NCBI GenBank assembly: GCA_041859045.1
Contig: JBHELB010000057.1
Span: 186,001 to 250,000, forward strand
Length of the DNA stretch: 64,000 nt
Direction: 5' to 3'
Source: JBHELB01 sp041859045
GTDB taxonomy: Bacteria > Hydrogenedentota > Hydrogenedentia > Hydrogenedentales > SLHB01
The notes under the pieces are model-generated. The model was not told where the DNA came from. It saw only the letters and a list, made by a program, of their open reading frames with translations, and did not search any database. This document shows positions 38,100-48,018 of this stretch, piece after piece; the first letter of the stretch is position 1; each line of letters opens with the position of its first letter. Position numbers and translations under genes: made by a program.

Positions 38100-39131
38100 A
38101 TGGCAAGGCCGCCCAAGGGTGTCATCCCACTCTATCTCAAAATCGTACAGGAAATCCGTGAGGACATCCGTGCCTGCCGGATCGACCCCGGACAGCGGAT
38201 TGATTCCATCAATGAACTTCAGCGTAAGCATGGCATCGCCCGCGAAACGGCAAAGCGTGTCCTGAATATGTTGGAGTCCGAGGGGCTTATCGTCCAGAAG
38301 GCCGGGAAAGGGTCGTTTGTAACCGACCTGAGTCCCCTGAGTGCTCGGTGGGCGGCTCTGGTGTCCACCCCGACCCCGGCGAACCGTTCTTTGTTGGCGG
38401 CGCTGGCGCAGGAAGCGGCGCAGGCGGACCGGACGTTTTCGGTCCATTGCAGCGGCGGGGACGTTTCGGAGGAAGCGCGTTTACTGGCGCTTCTTACCCA
38501 TGAGCGCTACGAGGGCGTCTTTCTGATTCATCCCAAAGATCCCCAAGGGGTGGCGAAGTTTGCCGAGAAGCTGGGGCGTTTTGGTACACGCATCGCTGTA
38601 TTGGCCACGGAACCCATTCCCGGGCTTCTGGGGGTTGTCGAGGCGATGGGGGCCGGCTTGGGGGCGGCGTTGAGCTACTTGGGCTGGGTGCGTGGGGGGA
38701 TGGCGGGACTCGTTCTGGGAAATGCATGGCCTGGCGAGCGGGGTGAAGACGACCCTCTGGCTGTGGCGTTGGCGGGCTCTGGAGCCGCGTCAGAGGTTTT
38801 GGTGTTCAATTCGACGTCCGACATTGATGGCGCGATGCTGCGTGAGCGCGGAATCGCGAGCTTGGTGTGTTCGGACGGTCTTGCCGCCATCGAGGTGATT
38901 GGGCGATTGGGTGAGGCCGGGCTTCGCCCACACGACGACTATAATCTTGTTGCCTATGGTGACAGCGCGATTGCGCAAGGGCTGGAGCCGCCGCTGACGG
39001 TTGTCGACCCGAAGTACGGGGAAATCGCTGCGGCGTTGTGCATGATCCTGCGTGGGAGCGAAGAAACCCCAGAACCAGAGGCTGCGACGTGGCAGGTGAT
39101 AGAGCCCGAACTCGTGATTCGAGGGACGTGA
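38100..39131 (+). CDS. GntR-type regulator with LacI-like sensor domain
   Basis: A 343-residue protein. Residues about 10-75 form the winged helix of the GntR family (INELQRKHGIARETAKRVL, then the wing QKAGKGSFV). Residues about 90-343 resemble a periplasmic-binding-protein/LacI-type effector domain, which usually senses sugars. GntR proteins with this sensor type are common in lineages that break down plant or algal glycans. No ribosome site is evident before the ATG at 38100. The GH36-like gene follows 28 bases downstream on the same strand, and an operator-like palindrome overlaps its own promoter. The ligand is unknown. Confidence 0.82.
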   Translation: MARPPKGVIPLYLKIVQEIREDIRACRIDPGQRIDSINELQRKHGIARETAKRVLNMLESEGLIVQKAGKGSFVTDLSPLSARWAALVSTPTPANRSLLAALAQEAAQADRTFSVHCSGGDVSEEARLLALLTHERYEGVFLIHPKDPQGVAKFAEKLGRFGTRIAVLATEPIPGLLGVVEAMGAGLGAALSYLGWVRGGMAGLVLGNAWPGERGEDDPLAVALAGSGAASEVLVFNSTSDIDGAMLRERGIASLVCSDGLAAIEVIGRLGEAGLRPHDDYNLVAYGDSAIAQGLEPPLTVVDPKYGEIAAALCMILRGSEETPEPEAATWQVIEPELVIRGT

Positions 39132-39159
39132 TGTGTCTTGACCAACAACGGAAGATGAA

Positions 39160-41499
39160 ATGAGCGCCAGGATATCCATTGTGTCCCGTGGAGTGCTGTT
39201 GATGGTGGGTTTTCTCACCGTGGCCGCAGGGGGGCTAGGAATGGTTCTGTACCGGCCGGGCCAAACCTTGCGGACGATGAGCACGGACGATTGCGACATC
39301 AGCATCAACAAGAATGGGGCTGTGGACGTGCGGCTGACGGCCGGACTTCCGGTGTTCGAGGACGCTCGTCCGATGGTTTGGATGGATGGCGAAGACGCTC
39401 CCAAACCCATGAGCCTTTCCGGGCGAGCCAGCACCCGGTTCTCGTTCAAAGACCAACTCGGCGAAGGCAACGGGATGGCCCTCATTCGCAAAGAATGTGA
39501 GTGGCAACTGCATGTTTACCCTTCAAAACCCTTTCTCACTGTCAGGGTGATTTACACCAACACGGGACGTTCTCCGGTACGTGTCCGGGCGTTGCTGCCG
39601 TGGACCGTTGGACCTGGGAAAAAGACGGGGATCAGTCTGGGAGTTCCTGCCGAGCAACTCCAGCTCTTGGGAGGGGGAGGTTCTCCGTATGCCGGGGATG
39701 GGGGACGCCCTTCCCTGACCCAAGGCATTGCCGATAGCGCCTGGATGGTCGCCGCATATGCTCCCGGCACGGGCCGTTCCTTGATCGCCGGGTTTCTGTC
39801 AGCCCAACGGGGCGTGCCTCGCATGGCGATCGCGCCGAATGTTACCCCTGGCACTATCGGACTGAGCACGTTCACCGCGTCGTGTGTGTACGACCCTCCG
39901 ATCGAGGTGCAGCCAGGCGGACGTCTGGAGTCCGAGACGCTTTACCTGTCTATCGCGGAAACCAGCATTCACGAAGGTCTGGAGCGCTACGGCCATGCGG
40001 TGGGCGTCTGGAGCGGTGTTGCGGCGCGCCAGGAGGTCCTGCCGCATGGTTGGGACGTATCCGGATCGGAGTACGGTCCTGCGGCGACCGAAACCCAGAT
40101 ACTGTCCGAGGCCGAGGTCATGTCGCGCGGCGTGCGGCTGTCCGGGTGGAAACACATCGCTTTGGGAGACGGTTGGCAGCGGGCGAACGGAGACTGGGAA
40201 CCGGATCCCGCGCGTTTCCCGCAAGGTCTGCGCCATCTAACGGACGCGTTGCATGAGCTGGGGTTAACCGCCGGACTCTACCTCGCGCCATTCTTGGCCA
40301 TGCCCGATTCGCCGGTGGCGCGGGAACATCCGGACTGGCTGGTTGAACCGGTTGCGGACGCGGCGGCGGGGCTTCCTGCGGGCGCGCGCATTGTTGATGT
40401 CACGGCGCCGGGGGCGGCGGAGTATGTGCGAGGGCTCTGCCGCAAGGTGGCAGTCGAATGGAATTTTGACGCGTTAGCGCGCGCGGGGGCCTTGTACCAC
40501 TGTGGGGTAGCGGCCCGCTACCGCAACACGTCGCTGACGCGGATGGAAGTGATTCAACTCGCGCTACGGACCGTGCGTGAAGGGCTTGGGCCGGGGAAAT
40601 ACGCAGCGGGACTGGAGCCTCTTCCTACGACACTAAGTCTGGCGCGAGGGTTGAGGCCGGGGCCGGTCAGCACGCCGGAGTGGACTGTCGCAGGGACGGG
40701 GTGGGGCATCGTCGAGTCGGCAGAGAACGCCGCGCGACGGTATTACTACGCGCCGTTTGTGAGCCCGTCCGATGACGACCGCCTATTTCTGGGTGGGGCG
40801 TTGTCGGCCGAGCAGCAACTGTCGCATCTAACCGCGCTCGCATTGACGGGGCAGACGTTGCGCTTCACGCAGTCGCCCGCCCGCCTCGATGCCACATCAC
40901 GCGCCGCTTTGGAGCGGCTGCTGCCTTTGCCGAGCCGTCCGGCGCGTCCGCTCGATCTGATGTCGAGTCCTGTGCCTAAAGTATGGGTGTTGCCGTCGGT
41001 TTCCCAGAGAGGAGCGGCGGCGGTAGTGGCGTTCTTCAACTGGGGGCTGAACGCGACCGAGACGTTGCACCTCGATTTGCGCGAGGCCGGACTCGATCCG
41101 AGCCGCTATTACGCCGTGTACGATTTCTGGCCCGAGAAATACCTGGGCACTGTGCAAAACGCACTCGATGTTCAGGTGAATCCGGGATGCGTGAAGGTTT
41201 TCGGTTTGCGTCGCACGGAGAATTGCCCAACTCTGTTGGCGGTGAATCGATCATTGTCGCTCGGCGACGGTGACCGCGCCCGCGTGGACTGGAACGAAAA
41301 TGCGCGAACCCTGTCCGGCGCTTTCGCCACTTTACCCGACGCCGAGATCACGGTGACTTTGCTTTGCCCCGAGCCGTACAAACCCAGTTCGGTCACCGTC
41401 AGCAATGGCACGCCCACGGTAGAGTTCAACGCGCCCCTATGCACGTTCCGCTTCCGCGCAAGCCGCGCCGAACTCACCGAGTGGTCCATGCAGTTTTAG
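39160..41499 (+). CDS. GH36-like alpha-galactosidase homologue, probably catalytically inactive
   Basis: A 779-residue protein with an N-terminal membrane anchor or signal (residues 10-30), a beta-sandwich domain (about 45-265), a TIM-barrel region (about 290-600) and a C-terminal beta domain. The barrel shows GH36/GH27 traits: ALGDGWQRANGDWEPDPARFPQG, GLYLAPFLA, REHPDWLV, and DDDRLFLGG followed by a TALALTG segment. The nucleophile position, normally KxD after W-G-F-D-Y-L, reads WNFDALARAG (434-443), so Lys and Asp are missing. The acid/base region, normally GPDV, reads GPVSTPEW (501-508), without Asp. It is probably a binding protein or pseudoenzyme. It lies 28 bases after the GntR gene and may be its target. 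Confidence 0.75.
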   Translation: MSARISIVSRGVLLMVGFLTVAAGGLGMVLYRPGQTLRTMSTDDCDISINKNGAVDVRLTAGLPVFEDARPMVWMDGEDAPKPMSLSGRASTRFSFKDQLGEGNGMALIRKECEWQLHVYPSKPFLTVRVIYTNTGRSPVRVRALLPWTVGPGKKTGISLGVPAEQLQLLGGGGSPYAGDGGRPSLTQGIADSAWMVAAYAPGTGRSLIAGFLSAQRGVPRMAIAPNVTPGTIGLSTFTASCVYDPPIEVQPGGRLESETLYLSIAETSIHEGLERYGHAVGVWSGVAARQEVLPHGWDVSGSEYGPAATETQILSEAEVMSRGVRLSGWKHIALGDGWQRANGDWEPDPARFPQGLRHLTDALHELGLTAGLYLAPFLAMPDSPVAREHPDWLVEPVADAAAGLPAGARIVDVTAPGAAEYVRGLCRKVAVEWNFDALARAGALYHCGVAARYRNTSLTRMEVIQLALRTVREGLGPGKYAAGLEPLPTTLSLARGLRPGPVSTPEWTVAGTGWGIVESAENAARRYYYAPFVSPSDDDRLFLGGALSAEQQLSHLTALALTGQTLRFTQSPARLDATSRAALERLLPLPSRPARPLDLMSSPVPKVWVLPSVSQRGAAAVVAFFNWGLNATETLHLDLREAGLDPSRYYAVYDFWPEKYLGTVQNALDVQVNPGCVKVFGLRRTENCPTLLAVNRSLSLGDGDRARVDWNENARTLSGAFATLPDAEITVTLLCPEPYKPSSVTVSNGTPTVEFNAPLCTFRFRASRAELTEWSMQF

Positions 41500-41542
41500 G
41501 GCGTTTTCAAGGGCCTTGGCGGAGATTCAGTCGCTCCTGTGT

Positions 41543-44482
41543 CTACGTTGCCGGGCTATTTGCAGGGTGCCGGAGTACGTCGAATTGAGTCACCACATAG
41601 TGTTGTTTGGGCGCGGTCACCGGCCAGACGAGAGTCGGTTCCCCTTCGCCGAAGCGTGCCTCAATGTGGTACTCGATGTCTTTCCCCTTCATTGCGTGCG
41701 CAGGAAGCATCCCCTCGTAGGTGCCGCGACCGGAGCAGGTGAGCGGCAGCGAACGGAAAGCGCGCTTGCCCAGGGGCCTCCAACGAAGTGTCACGGATTC
41801 TGGTGCGGCCTTGGAGGCCACAACGACCCGAGCCGAGAGGGATTCGCCGTTTTCGATTACGCTACGCGGGGCGGTGACGATCAGGCGTGCGGCGTTGGTG
41901 TACTCGCGGCTAATCTGCGCGTCGGCGGGCAACGGAGCGCCCAGGAGTTCCTCGAGTTCCTTGCCGGGCGCGTCGAGCATGCTGGGGAACGTGTGCGCCT
42001 CGATGTTGGTGATATTACCCATCTCGCCTGTGGTGCTGACGGTATCCATGAGATAGCGATAGGCTTCTTCGACGGACGCGATCAGGGCTTTACGCGCGGG
42101 CAAGAGGATCTCGCGGGCCTTTGCGGTGCGTTCGGAAGCGTCCGTCATGCTGTTCACAGTGACAAGGGCGTTGCTGTACTCGCCCCAGACGCAACGCATT
42201 CGCGCCGACGCGCGCAGGTACTCCAGCGTGTTTAGCCAGTAAAGGAATCGCTCGGTGTTGCCCGCCCCTTGCACGCGCGGCCGGAGTGCGGCGAAGGCGT
42301 CAACAAAGGTGAACTCTTTTGACACAGCATTCCACGGGCGTAGATCGGGCAGGAAGCCGCCAGGTCCTTTCGCCCATTCCGACGGACGTGGGAGTTTTCC
42401 ATCGACACTCGCGAGAATGCGCCCGGCGTCGTCCGCCACGGCTGGGCCAAATTCGTGCCGTGCCCAATCCGTGTAGAAATCTTCGGTAGGCACGTGGCCA
42501 TGGAACGCGGGCAGGTCGGCCTGGTAGTCGCCGTGCGCTGCGCCACCACAATTGATTTTGAGCTCGATACCCTCGCCCTGCACCACGATGCCCGCAACGA
42601 TCGGAAATTCGACAACAGGCAAGAAATCGATGACCAGGTAGCCATCGCTGACTTGAACGTTCTCGAAGGTGAAATCAATGGCTTTGTTACGGCCCACTTT
42701 CTGGAACAGGTCCAGATTCTCAATGACTTTCTTCCCCGCGACGCTGACCTCAAAAATCCGTTTGCCGGGTTCGGTAAACCCAGGTTCCGCCATCTTCAAC
42801 GTCACGCGATAGACGCCATTGGGCACCTGTAGGCGGTATGCGGTCATTCCCCAACGGTGGTAGCGATAGATCTCCGGATCCTCTGTGCCTTCTATATCAG
42901 CCCCTGGAAACTGCACCGAATTGCCAGCCATCGCGACCGAGCCCTGCGACGGCATGCCCCAGTCGCTTCCTTGTTGCCATGCGGCTTGGGCTAGTGCGGC
43001 GACGTTTGGCGCGATCACCCGCGTGCGCCAGTGGATACCCATCAGCCCCGTGCAGCCATAGCGCAGCGCGTCGTGGGCATCGCGGCGCATGCGGCCTGCC
43101 CAGAGCTGTGGTGAACACATCGCGGGGTCGTCTTCGAGCCACGGAATGGCCCATTTCCCTCGACCGCTGACTTCCGCGAATCCAGGCTCAACGGGGTCGA
43201 ATCCCACGGCGCGACTGATGCAGCTAAGCGAGATGTCAGCACTCAAAGCCTTGCCCAGCAGTGCGCGGTCGTATTGTGGACCTAGTACCCACCCGCATGT
43301 GGCCAGGCTGAATGGCGCAGAGATATTTCCAAGGGCTTGGCGAGCGTATTCGATGTCGCGAAGCGTCTGGTCGACTTGCTCATGCGTCGTGCCTTCCCAG
43401 GTCCAGGCTTCAGGAGTCCAGAGCCAGTAATAGTCGATTGGGTACGCGCGCATGATACGCGAGAAAATGCCCTCATACACTTTCATCGCGGCGTTGGGGG
43501 TGTTGCCGAGCCGCTTGCCGACATTCGGCGGGATGGATACGGGCGTTTCTGTGCCCACGCAGGTTTTTACGCCGAGTTGGCGAGCAAACGAGAATGCATC
43601 GTTGAGCAGTGCGCCCGTGCGGTTAAACAACTCATTGCACTTCTCAGGGGTATCGGGGAGCGGGGTTAGGTCTCGCATCACATCGCCCGAGTAATCGTCG
43701 CGATCGTAAAAAATGGACGCGCCGCAGGCATATTCGCTCGTTGGTCTTGCCTCATATCCCCAATTCACCGTACGGGCGGTGTTGAGGTAGGCGGTGGGGT
43801 AACTCTCACGCACGCGACCGTCCGGCTCAACATCTTCGGCGAGGCCCGTCCAGACGGTGGGTTCCGAGAGGGGGTAGGTGTGGAGGCCGATGAAGTTCAT
43901 CCCCAGTTTAGGGAGTTGGGCAATGACCGTTTTGTACTCGTCGCGATTCCACCAGTCCGGCCCTTCGGCGAAATCGTGAAACGGCTGAATGCCGCGCAGT
44001 TCGAATAGTGGAGTACGGGTCTCATCAAGATCGGGCATAGCGAACGGCGTCTGTGTATCCGGCAATACGTCGCCGTGAAGGTAGAATCGAGCCCCGAGGT
44101 GTTCCGCGAAGCGGTACGCGGCGTAGAGGGTGGCCGACTCGCTCCCGCCTACCAGGTAGAGTGTCTTGTGTCCGTCGTCACGCGTCACGGTCTTGAGGCG
44201 ATACGCCTGCGGACCGAGGCCTTCACCTAAGAATTCCGTGCCGGGATCGCCATTGACGGCGATGACAATGGCGTCCTTTTTGCCAATGTGCTGGCGGATG
44301 GGCGGCAGTTCGCCAGTGAGAAGATAGAGGTAGTGGCGCACTTCCTTCGCGGCAAACGAGGTCAGTGCGTTCGCCCGCGCGCTGACGACAATCGTGGGGG
44401 AGGGCGGCTTTGCGTTTGCGGAAGGTCCCGCAGCGCATGTGGCCAAGGTTATGAAGGCTAACATGAATCCATGTTCTCGCAT
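41543..44482 (-). CDS. DUF4838 secreted protein with malectin-like region
   Basis: A 979-residue protein with a signal peptide (residues 1-24 after the ATG at 44482, which follows AGGAGA). The first 120 residues resemble the alpha/beta N-terminal domain found ahead of many glycoside hydrolases. The middle part (about 130-530) is a TIM-barrel-like DUF4838 domain with WWNRDEYK and DYYWLWTPEAWTW segments. A malectin/carbohydrate-binding-like beta domain follows (about 560-660, YRVTLKMAEPGF). The C-terminal 300 residues are of unclear fold and end in a beta-sandwich. DUF4838 proteins are frequent in polysaccharide-degrading bacteria; the activity is not established. It is convergent with the GH36-like gene. 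Confidence 0.8.
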   Translation of the reverse strand: MREHGFMLAFITLATCAAGPSANAKPPSPTIVVSARANALTSFAAKEVRHYLYLLTGELPPIRQHIGKKDAIVIAVNGDPGTEFLGEGLGPQAYRLKTVTRDDGHKTLYLVGGSESATLYAAYRFAEHLGARFYLHGDVLPDTQTPFAMPDLDETRTPLFELRGIQPFHDFAEGPDWWNRDEYKTVIAQLPKLGMNFIGLHTYPLSEPTVWTGLAEDVEPDGRVRESYPTAYLNTARTVNWGYEARPTSEYACGASIFYDRDDYSGDVMRDLTPLPDTPEKCNELFNRTGALLNDAFSFARQLGVKTCVGTETPVSIPPNVGKRLGNTPNAAMKVYEGIFSRIMRAYPIDYYWLWTPEAWTWEGTTHEQVDQTLRDIEYARQALGNISAPFSLATCGWVLGPQYDRALLGKALSADISLSCISRAVGFDPVEPGFAEVSGRGKWAIPWLEDDPAMCSPQLWAGRMRRDAHDALRYGCTGLMGIHWRTRVIAPNVAALAQAAWQQGSDWGMPSQGSVAMAGNSVQFPGADIEGTEDPEIYRYHRWGMTAYRLQVPNGVYRVTLKMAEPGFTEPGKRIFEVSVAGKKVIENLDLFQKVGRNKAIDFTFENVQVSDGYLVIDFLPVVEFPIVAGIVVQGEGIELKINCGGAAHGDYQADLPAFHGHVPTEDFYTDWARHEFGPAVADDAGRILASVDGKLPRPSEWAKGPGGFLPDLRPWNAVSKEFTFVDAFAALRPRVQGAGNTERFLYWLNTLEYLRASARMRCVWGEYSNALVTVNSMTDASERTAKAREILLPARKALIASVEEAYRYLMDTVSTTGEMGNITNIEAHTFPSMLDAPGKELEELLGAPLPADAQISREYTNAARLIVTAPRSVIENGESLSARVVVASKAAPESVTLRWRPLGKRAFRSLPLTCSGRGTYEGMLPAHAMKGKDIEYHIEARFGEGEPTLVWPVTAPKQHYVVTQFDVLRHPANSPAT

Positions 44483-44619
44483 CGAATTCTCCTGTGATGA
44501 GACGTTCCCAATTGAGTGACCTATCCTACCCGCAGAAGAAGAAAAGAGCAACGGTCGTGTTCAAGTATCGATCCTGCTAAGATACACCCACGTCTTGGAA
44601 AGAGAATGAGGGCCTGATT

Positions 44620-45237
44620 ATGCGTGTGCCTTCGCACTGGTCGCTTCGCTATATTGCCGATCGCACTCTTGCGGCGGGGTATGCCGCGACACATCCGCGC
44701 GCGCCGTGGTTGACACGCCAAAGCATACATATTATCGAACAACGCCTTGCGCATGAGGGACGTGGTTTTGAATGGGGCGCGGGCCGCAGTACGTTGTGGC
44801 TTGCGGAGCGGCTTGCGGAACTGACCTCGGTTGAACACGCGGAGGTTTGGCGCGACAAGGTCGCGGCCGAACTCGCACACCGTAGGTATGCTCATGTGCG
44901 TGTCGTCTTCGCCGCGCCGGAACATGAGGCTTACGTGGGGAGCATCAACGTCGCCGCGTCGAAGAGCCTCGACTTTGTGCTGGTGGATGGCGTGTCCGAG
45001 TTGCGGGATGTCTGCGCGCTAGCGGCATTACCCCTTCTCAGGGTTGGCGGTCTGCTGGCTATCGACGATGTCCATCGCTATCTTCCGTCCCCGTCGCGTG
45101 CGCCACTGGCGCTGAAGCCGAACGCTTCGCCATTGACCGAGGCATGGGCCGAGTTTCGCGCGCGCGTGGCCGGATGGCCACTCGAGTGGACCTCGGATGG
45201 CGTTCGCGACACCGCGATCTGGACCCGAGTGTCATAA
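44620..45237 (+). CDS. Class I SAM-dependent methyltransferase-like protein
   Basis: A 205-residue protein. The N-terminal half has a Rossmann-type SAM site, GFEWGAGRSTLWLAERL at about residues 49-65, with an acidic residue following in the TSVEHAEVW strand. A later FVLVDGVSELRD segment matches the fourth strand of class I methyltransferases. It is smaller than most members. The target is unknown. The gene sits alone between the divergent DUF4838 gene and the TPR protein, with a 38-nt leader rich in purines. Confidence 0.75.
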   Translation: MRVPSHWSLRYIADRTLAAGYAATHPRAPWLTRQSIHIIEQRLAHEGRGFEWGAGRSTLWLAERLAELTSVEHAEVWRDKVAAELAHRRYAHVRVVFAAPEHEAYVGSINVAASKSLDFVLVDGVSELRDVCALAALPLLRVGGLLAIDDVHRYLPSPSRAPLALKPNASPLTEAWAEFRARVAGWPLEWTSDGVRDTAIWTRVS

Positions 45238-45365
45238 GCAGAGTCGGGGTAGGCTCACAGTCCGTGCAGGAGTCTTTGGGGGACAACGTTGCGCAGACGT
45301 CGCATTTGTTCATCGATCCATTGAGCCTTCCCCCGAACGCTGTCTTCCGATAGGAGGGGCGCATT

Positions 45366-45490
45366 CCAAACGCTCCCGCGTTTGGGCTAGAATACGATGG
45401 TCTTGTGGCGATCCTGAGCCATTTCTGGCTGATTGCGATAGACTCCTGCTTTCTGGACGGCTCAGGAATAGCTACACAGTTTCGTAGCTA
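45366..45490 (+). promoter_or_regulatory. Structured leader of three perfect hairpins before the TPR gene
   Basis: Three stem-loops follow each other: CCAAACGC-TCCC-GCGTTTGG (45366-45385), CCTGAGCC...GGCTCAGG (45413-45420 with 45459-45466), and TAGCTAC...GTAGCTA (45469-45475 with 45484-45490). A TAGAAT at 45388-45393 may be the -10 box, so the last two would be transcribed. They lie in the 297-base gap between the methyltransferase and the TPR glycosyltransferase-like gene. No gene is seen. The structure resembles a cis-regulatory RNA or small palindromic element rather than an intrinsic terminator, as no U-run follows. Confidence 0.45.
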
Positions 45491-45534
45491 CGCCATGCTA
45501 AAGCGCGCATGTCGGAACAAGTAAGGGTGAGATT

Positions 45535-47949
45535 ATGTCGGCTTGGCTGAAATGGGTGGTTTCGGGAGTGCTGGTGGCGTTGTGTCTGGTGATTTACGCG
45601 CAGACCGCGAACCATCCATTCACCTTGTTCGATGATGATGTCTATGTAACCGCCAACTATACGATTCAGCGCGGGTTTACGTTGGACTCTGTGCTGTGGG
45701 CATTCACCACGGGGCATGCAGCAAACTGGCACCCGCTGACGTGGCTGAGCCTGATGTTGGATATCGAGCTTTTCGGAATGAAGCCTGGCCCCTTTCATAT
45801 TACGAATCTCGTGCTGCATACGCTGAATAGCATCCTCTTGTTTTGGCTGTTCGTATCTATGACCAAGGCCATCTGGCCCAGCGCGTTTGTGGCGGCGCTA
45901 TTTGCGGTTCATCCTTTGCATGTGGAGTCCGTCGCGTGGGTGGCGGAGCGCAAGGATGTGCTCAGTACTCTGTTCTGGATCCTCACCACGGGCGCGTACT
46001 TCCATTACTCGCGCAAAACCTCGGTTGAGCGGATGACGTTGGTCGCTGGCCTGTATGCCCTCGGGTTAATGGCGAAGCCTATGCTGGTGACGTTGCCGTT
46101 TACGCTCTTGTTGTTTGACTACTGGCCTTTGGGGCGTCTCAGGCTTCCATTGCGCAATAGGGAAAGCGCGCAACAAGGAGAGATGGCGCAACTGAGTCTT
46201 CGGTCGGCGCTAATTGAGAAGGCTCCGCTGTTTTTGCTCGCGGTGGGATCATGCGTGGTCACTTTTATTGTGCAGCGCGAGGGGGGGGCGGTCAAAGGTC
46301 TCACGGCGTACTCGTTACCCGAACGGCTCATGAACGTTGTGACGTCGTACGCCACATATCTTGGTCAAATGGCGTGGCCCGCGCGGCTTTCACTCATGTA
46401 CCCGTGGCCTTCGGGGGGGATTCCGTGGAGTTCGGTGGCGATCGCCGGGGGAGTGCTTATCGGCGTGACGGCGTTGGTTGCGCTAACCTATCGTCGCTTG
46501 CCGTTTCTGGCGGTCGGTTGGCTTTGGTACCTCGGTACGTTGGTTCCGGTGATTGGCCTGGTTCAAGTGGGCGTTCAATCGCATGCCGATCGTTACACGT
46601 ATGTGCCGTTAATAGGGGTGTTTGTGATGGTGGCCTGGGGGCTGGCGGCGCTATGCCGTTGGCGACCGGGATTGCGATGGGCGATTGCGGGGCTGGGCGT
46701 TGTGGCGGTGGGTGGGTTCACGGCGCAGGCGCACAAGCAGACTGCGCTTTGGGCAAATAACCAAGTCCTGTTTGAGCATTCGCTGGCGGTCGCGCCCAGC
46801 GCGTCGCTCCACAACAATATGGCTGTTTCGCTACTGGAAGAAAGCCGTTTTGCCGAGGCGTACGAGCATATCGAGATTGCTCTGCGCCTGGATCCTAATT
46901 CGGAAATTGCGAAGAGCACGCTCGCCAAGTATTACCTGAAGCGGGGAATGCCGGAGAAGGCGGAGCCGATTCTTAAAGAGGTGGAGCCAACCTACACGGA
47001 CAAAGGAAAACTTGACTACGCGTATGCGATGTTGGCGATGGCCAAGAAACAGTATGAAGAGGCGGTGACTTTCTACGAGAAGGCCTTCGAGTCCAATCCG
47101 AAATCCAGTTACACGCTGGCGGATCTCAGCGTTGCGCTGTTTGCCGCGGGGCGTGTCGACGAGGCCAGGCGGCGCGCGGACGAAGCGGTAGCGCGAGAGC
47201 TTCAGAAGGGGGACATGTATGCCTATCTCGGCGCGCGCTATGGCGATGCGAAGTTACTCGATGAGAGCGTTCGCTGGTTTCAGAAATACCGGGAAATTGC
47301 GCCGAATAACCCCGCAGCGTATGTCAATCTTGCGAAAAGTCTGATCGCGGCGCAGCGAATGAGCGAAGCCCGTAATGTGATTGACGACGCGTTGCGTCTA
47401 GCTCCCAACAATCCTGAAGTGCATGGGCTGTCGGGGCAACTTTATCTTGAAGCGCGGGATTTCGATGCGGCGCGCAAAGAATATGAGACGGCGCTTCGTC
47501 TCGACCCATCTTACGCGAGCGCGCAGCATCGTATCGCGCAGATTTACGCAGCGTTGGGGATGAAGCAGGAAGCGCTGGAGGCGTTGGGCAAAGCAGCGCT
47601 ACTTAATCCTCGCGGCGTCATTGTAAACAACGATTACGGCTTTATGTTGGCGAGTGTCGGGCGGTACGAGGAGGCCGAAACAGCGTACCGTGCGGCCATC
47701 ACCGCGGATCCCGCCGCGGTTCCTCCGAAGTATAACCTCGCCTGTCTCTACGCGTTGCAGGGGCGAGCACGGGATTCAGCACGGATGCTTGCCGAGGCAG
47801 CGCGGCTTGATCCAAAGGTGCTTGAGAGTGTGCCGGGCGACACAGACTTCGACAAAGTGCGCAACGACCCCGTGTTTACCTCCACGCTTGCGACCGTGAC
47901 GTCCGGGAAAGACGGCGCTCAGACAACGACGGCAGAGCGTTCTAATTAA
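45535..47949 (+). CDS. Polytopic membrane protein with C-terminal TPR repeats (TMTC-like)
   Basis: An 804-residue protein. Residues about 8-420 hold around ten transmembrane segments with the FDDDVYVT, ANWHPLTWLSLMLD, HPLHVESVAWVAERKDVLS and AKPMLVTLPFTLLLFDYWPLG blocks of the bacterial TMTC-like family. The acidic DDD motif in the first loop is the type of site used by GT-C glycosyltransferases. Residues about 430-790 are tetratricopeptide repeats. Proteins of this design are thought to mannosylate or otherwise glycosylate secreted targets; here that is inferred from the fold only. The next gene on the other strand (48019-49710) is a second protein of the same design. Confidence 0.85.
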   Translation: MSAWLKWVVSGVLVALCLVIYAQTANHPFTLFDDDVYVTANYTIQRGFTLDSVLWAFTTGHAANWHPLTWLSLMLDIELFGMKPGPFHITNLVLHTLNSILLFWLFVSMTKAIWPSAFVAALFAVHPLHVESVAWVAERKDVLSTLFWILTTGAYFHYSRKTSVERMTLVAGLYALGLMAKPMLVTLPFTLLLFDYWPLGRLRLPLRNRESAQQGEMAQLSLRSALIEKAPLFLLAVGSCVVTFIVQREGGAVKGLTAYSLPERLMNVVTSYATYLGQMAWPARLSLMYPWPSGGIPWSSVAIAGGVLIGVTALVALTYRRLPFLAVGWLWYLGTLVPVIGLVQVGVQSHADRYTYVPLIGVFVMVAWGLAALCRWRPGLRWAIAGLGVVAVGGFTAQAHKQTALWANNQVLFEHSLAVAPSASLHNNMAVSLLEESRFAEAYEHIEIALRLDPNSEIAKSTLAKYYLKRGMPEKAEPILKEVEPTYTDKGKLDYAYAMLAMAKKQYEEAVTFYEKAFESNPKSSYTLADLSVALFAAGRVDEARRRADEAVARELQKGDMYAYLGARYGDAKLLDESVRWFQKYREIAPNNPAAYVNLAKSLIAAQRMSEARNVIDDALRLAPNNPEVHGLSGQLYLEARDFDAARKEYETALRLDPSYASAQHRIAQIYAALGMKQEALEALGKAALLNPRGVIVNNDYGFMLASVGRYEEAETAYRAAITADPAAVPPKYNLACLYALQGRARDSARMLAEAARLDPKVLESVPGDTDFDKVRNDPVFTSTLATVTSGKDGAQTTTAERSN

Positions 47950-48018
47950 GAGTGTAGCCGTTTGGCGTCACGCCATTTTTGAGATGCGTCAGCAAACACA
48001 GCGAACAGGTCTAAGACG

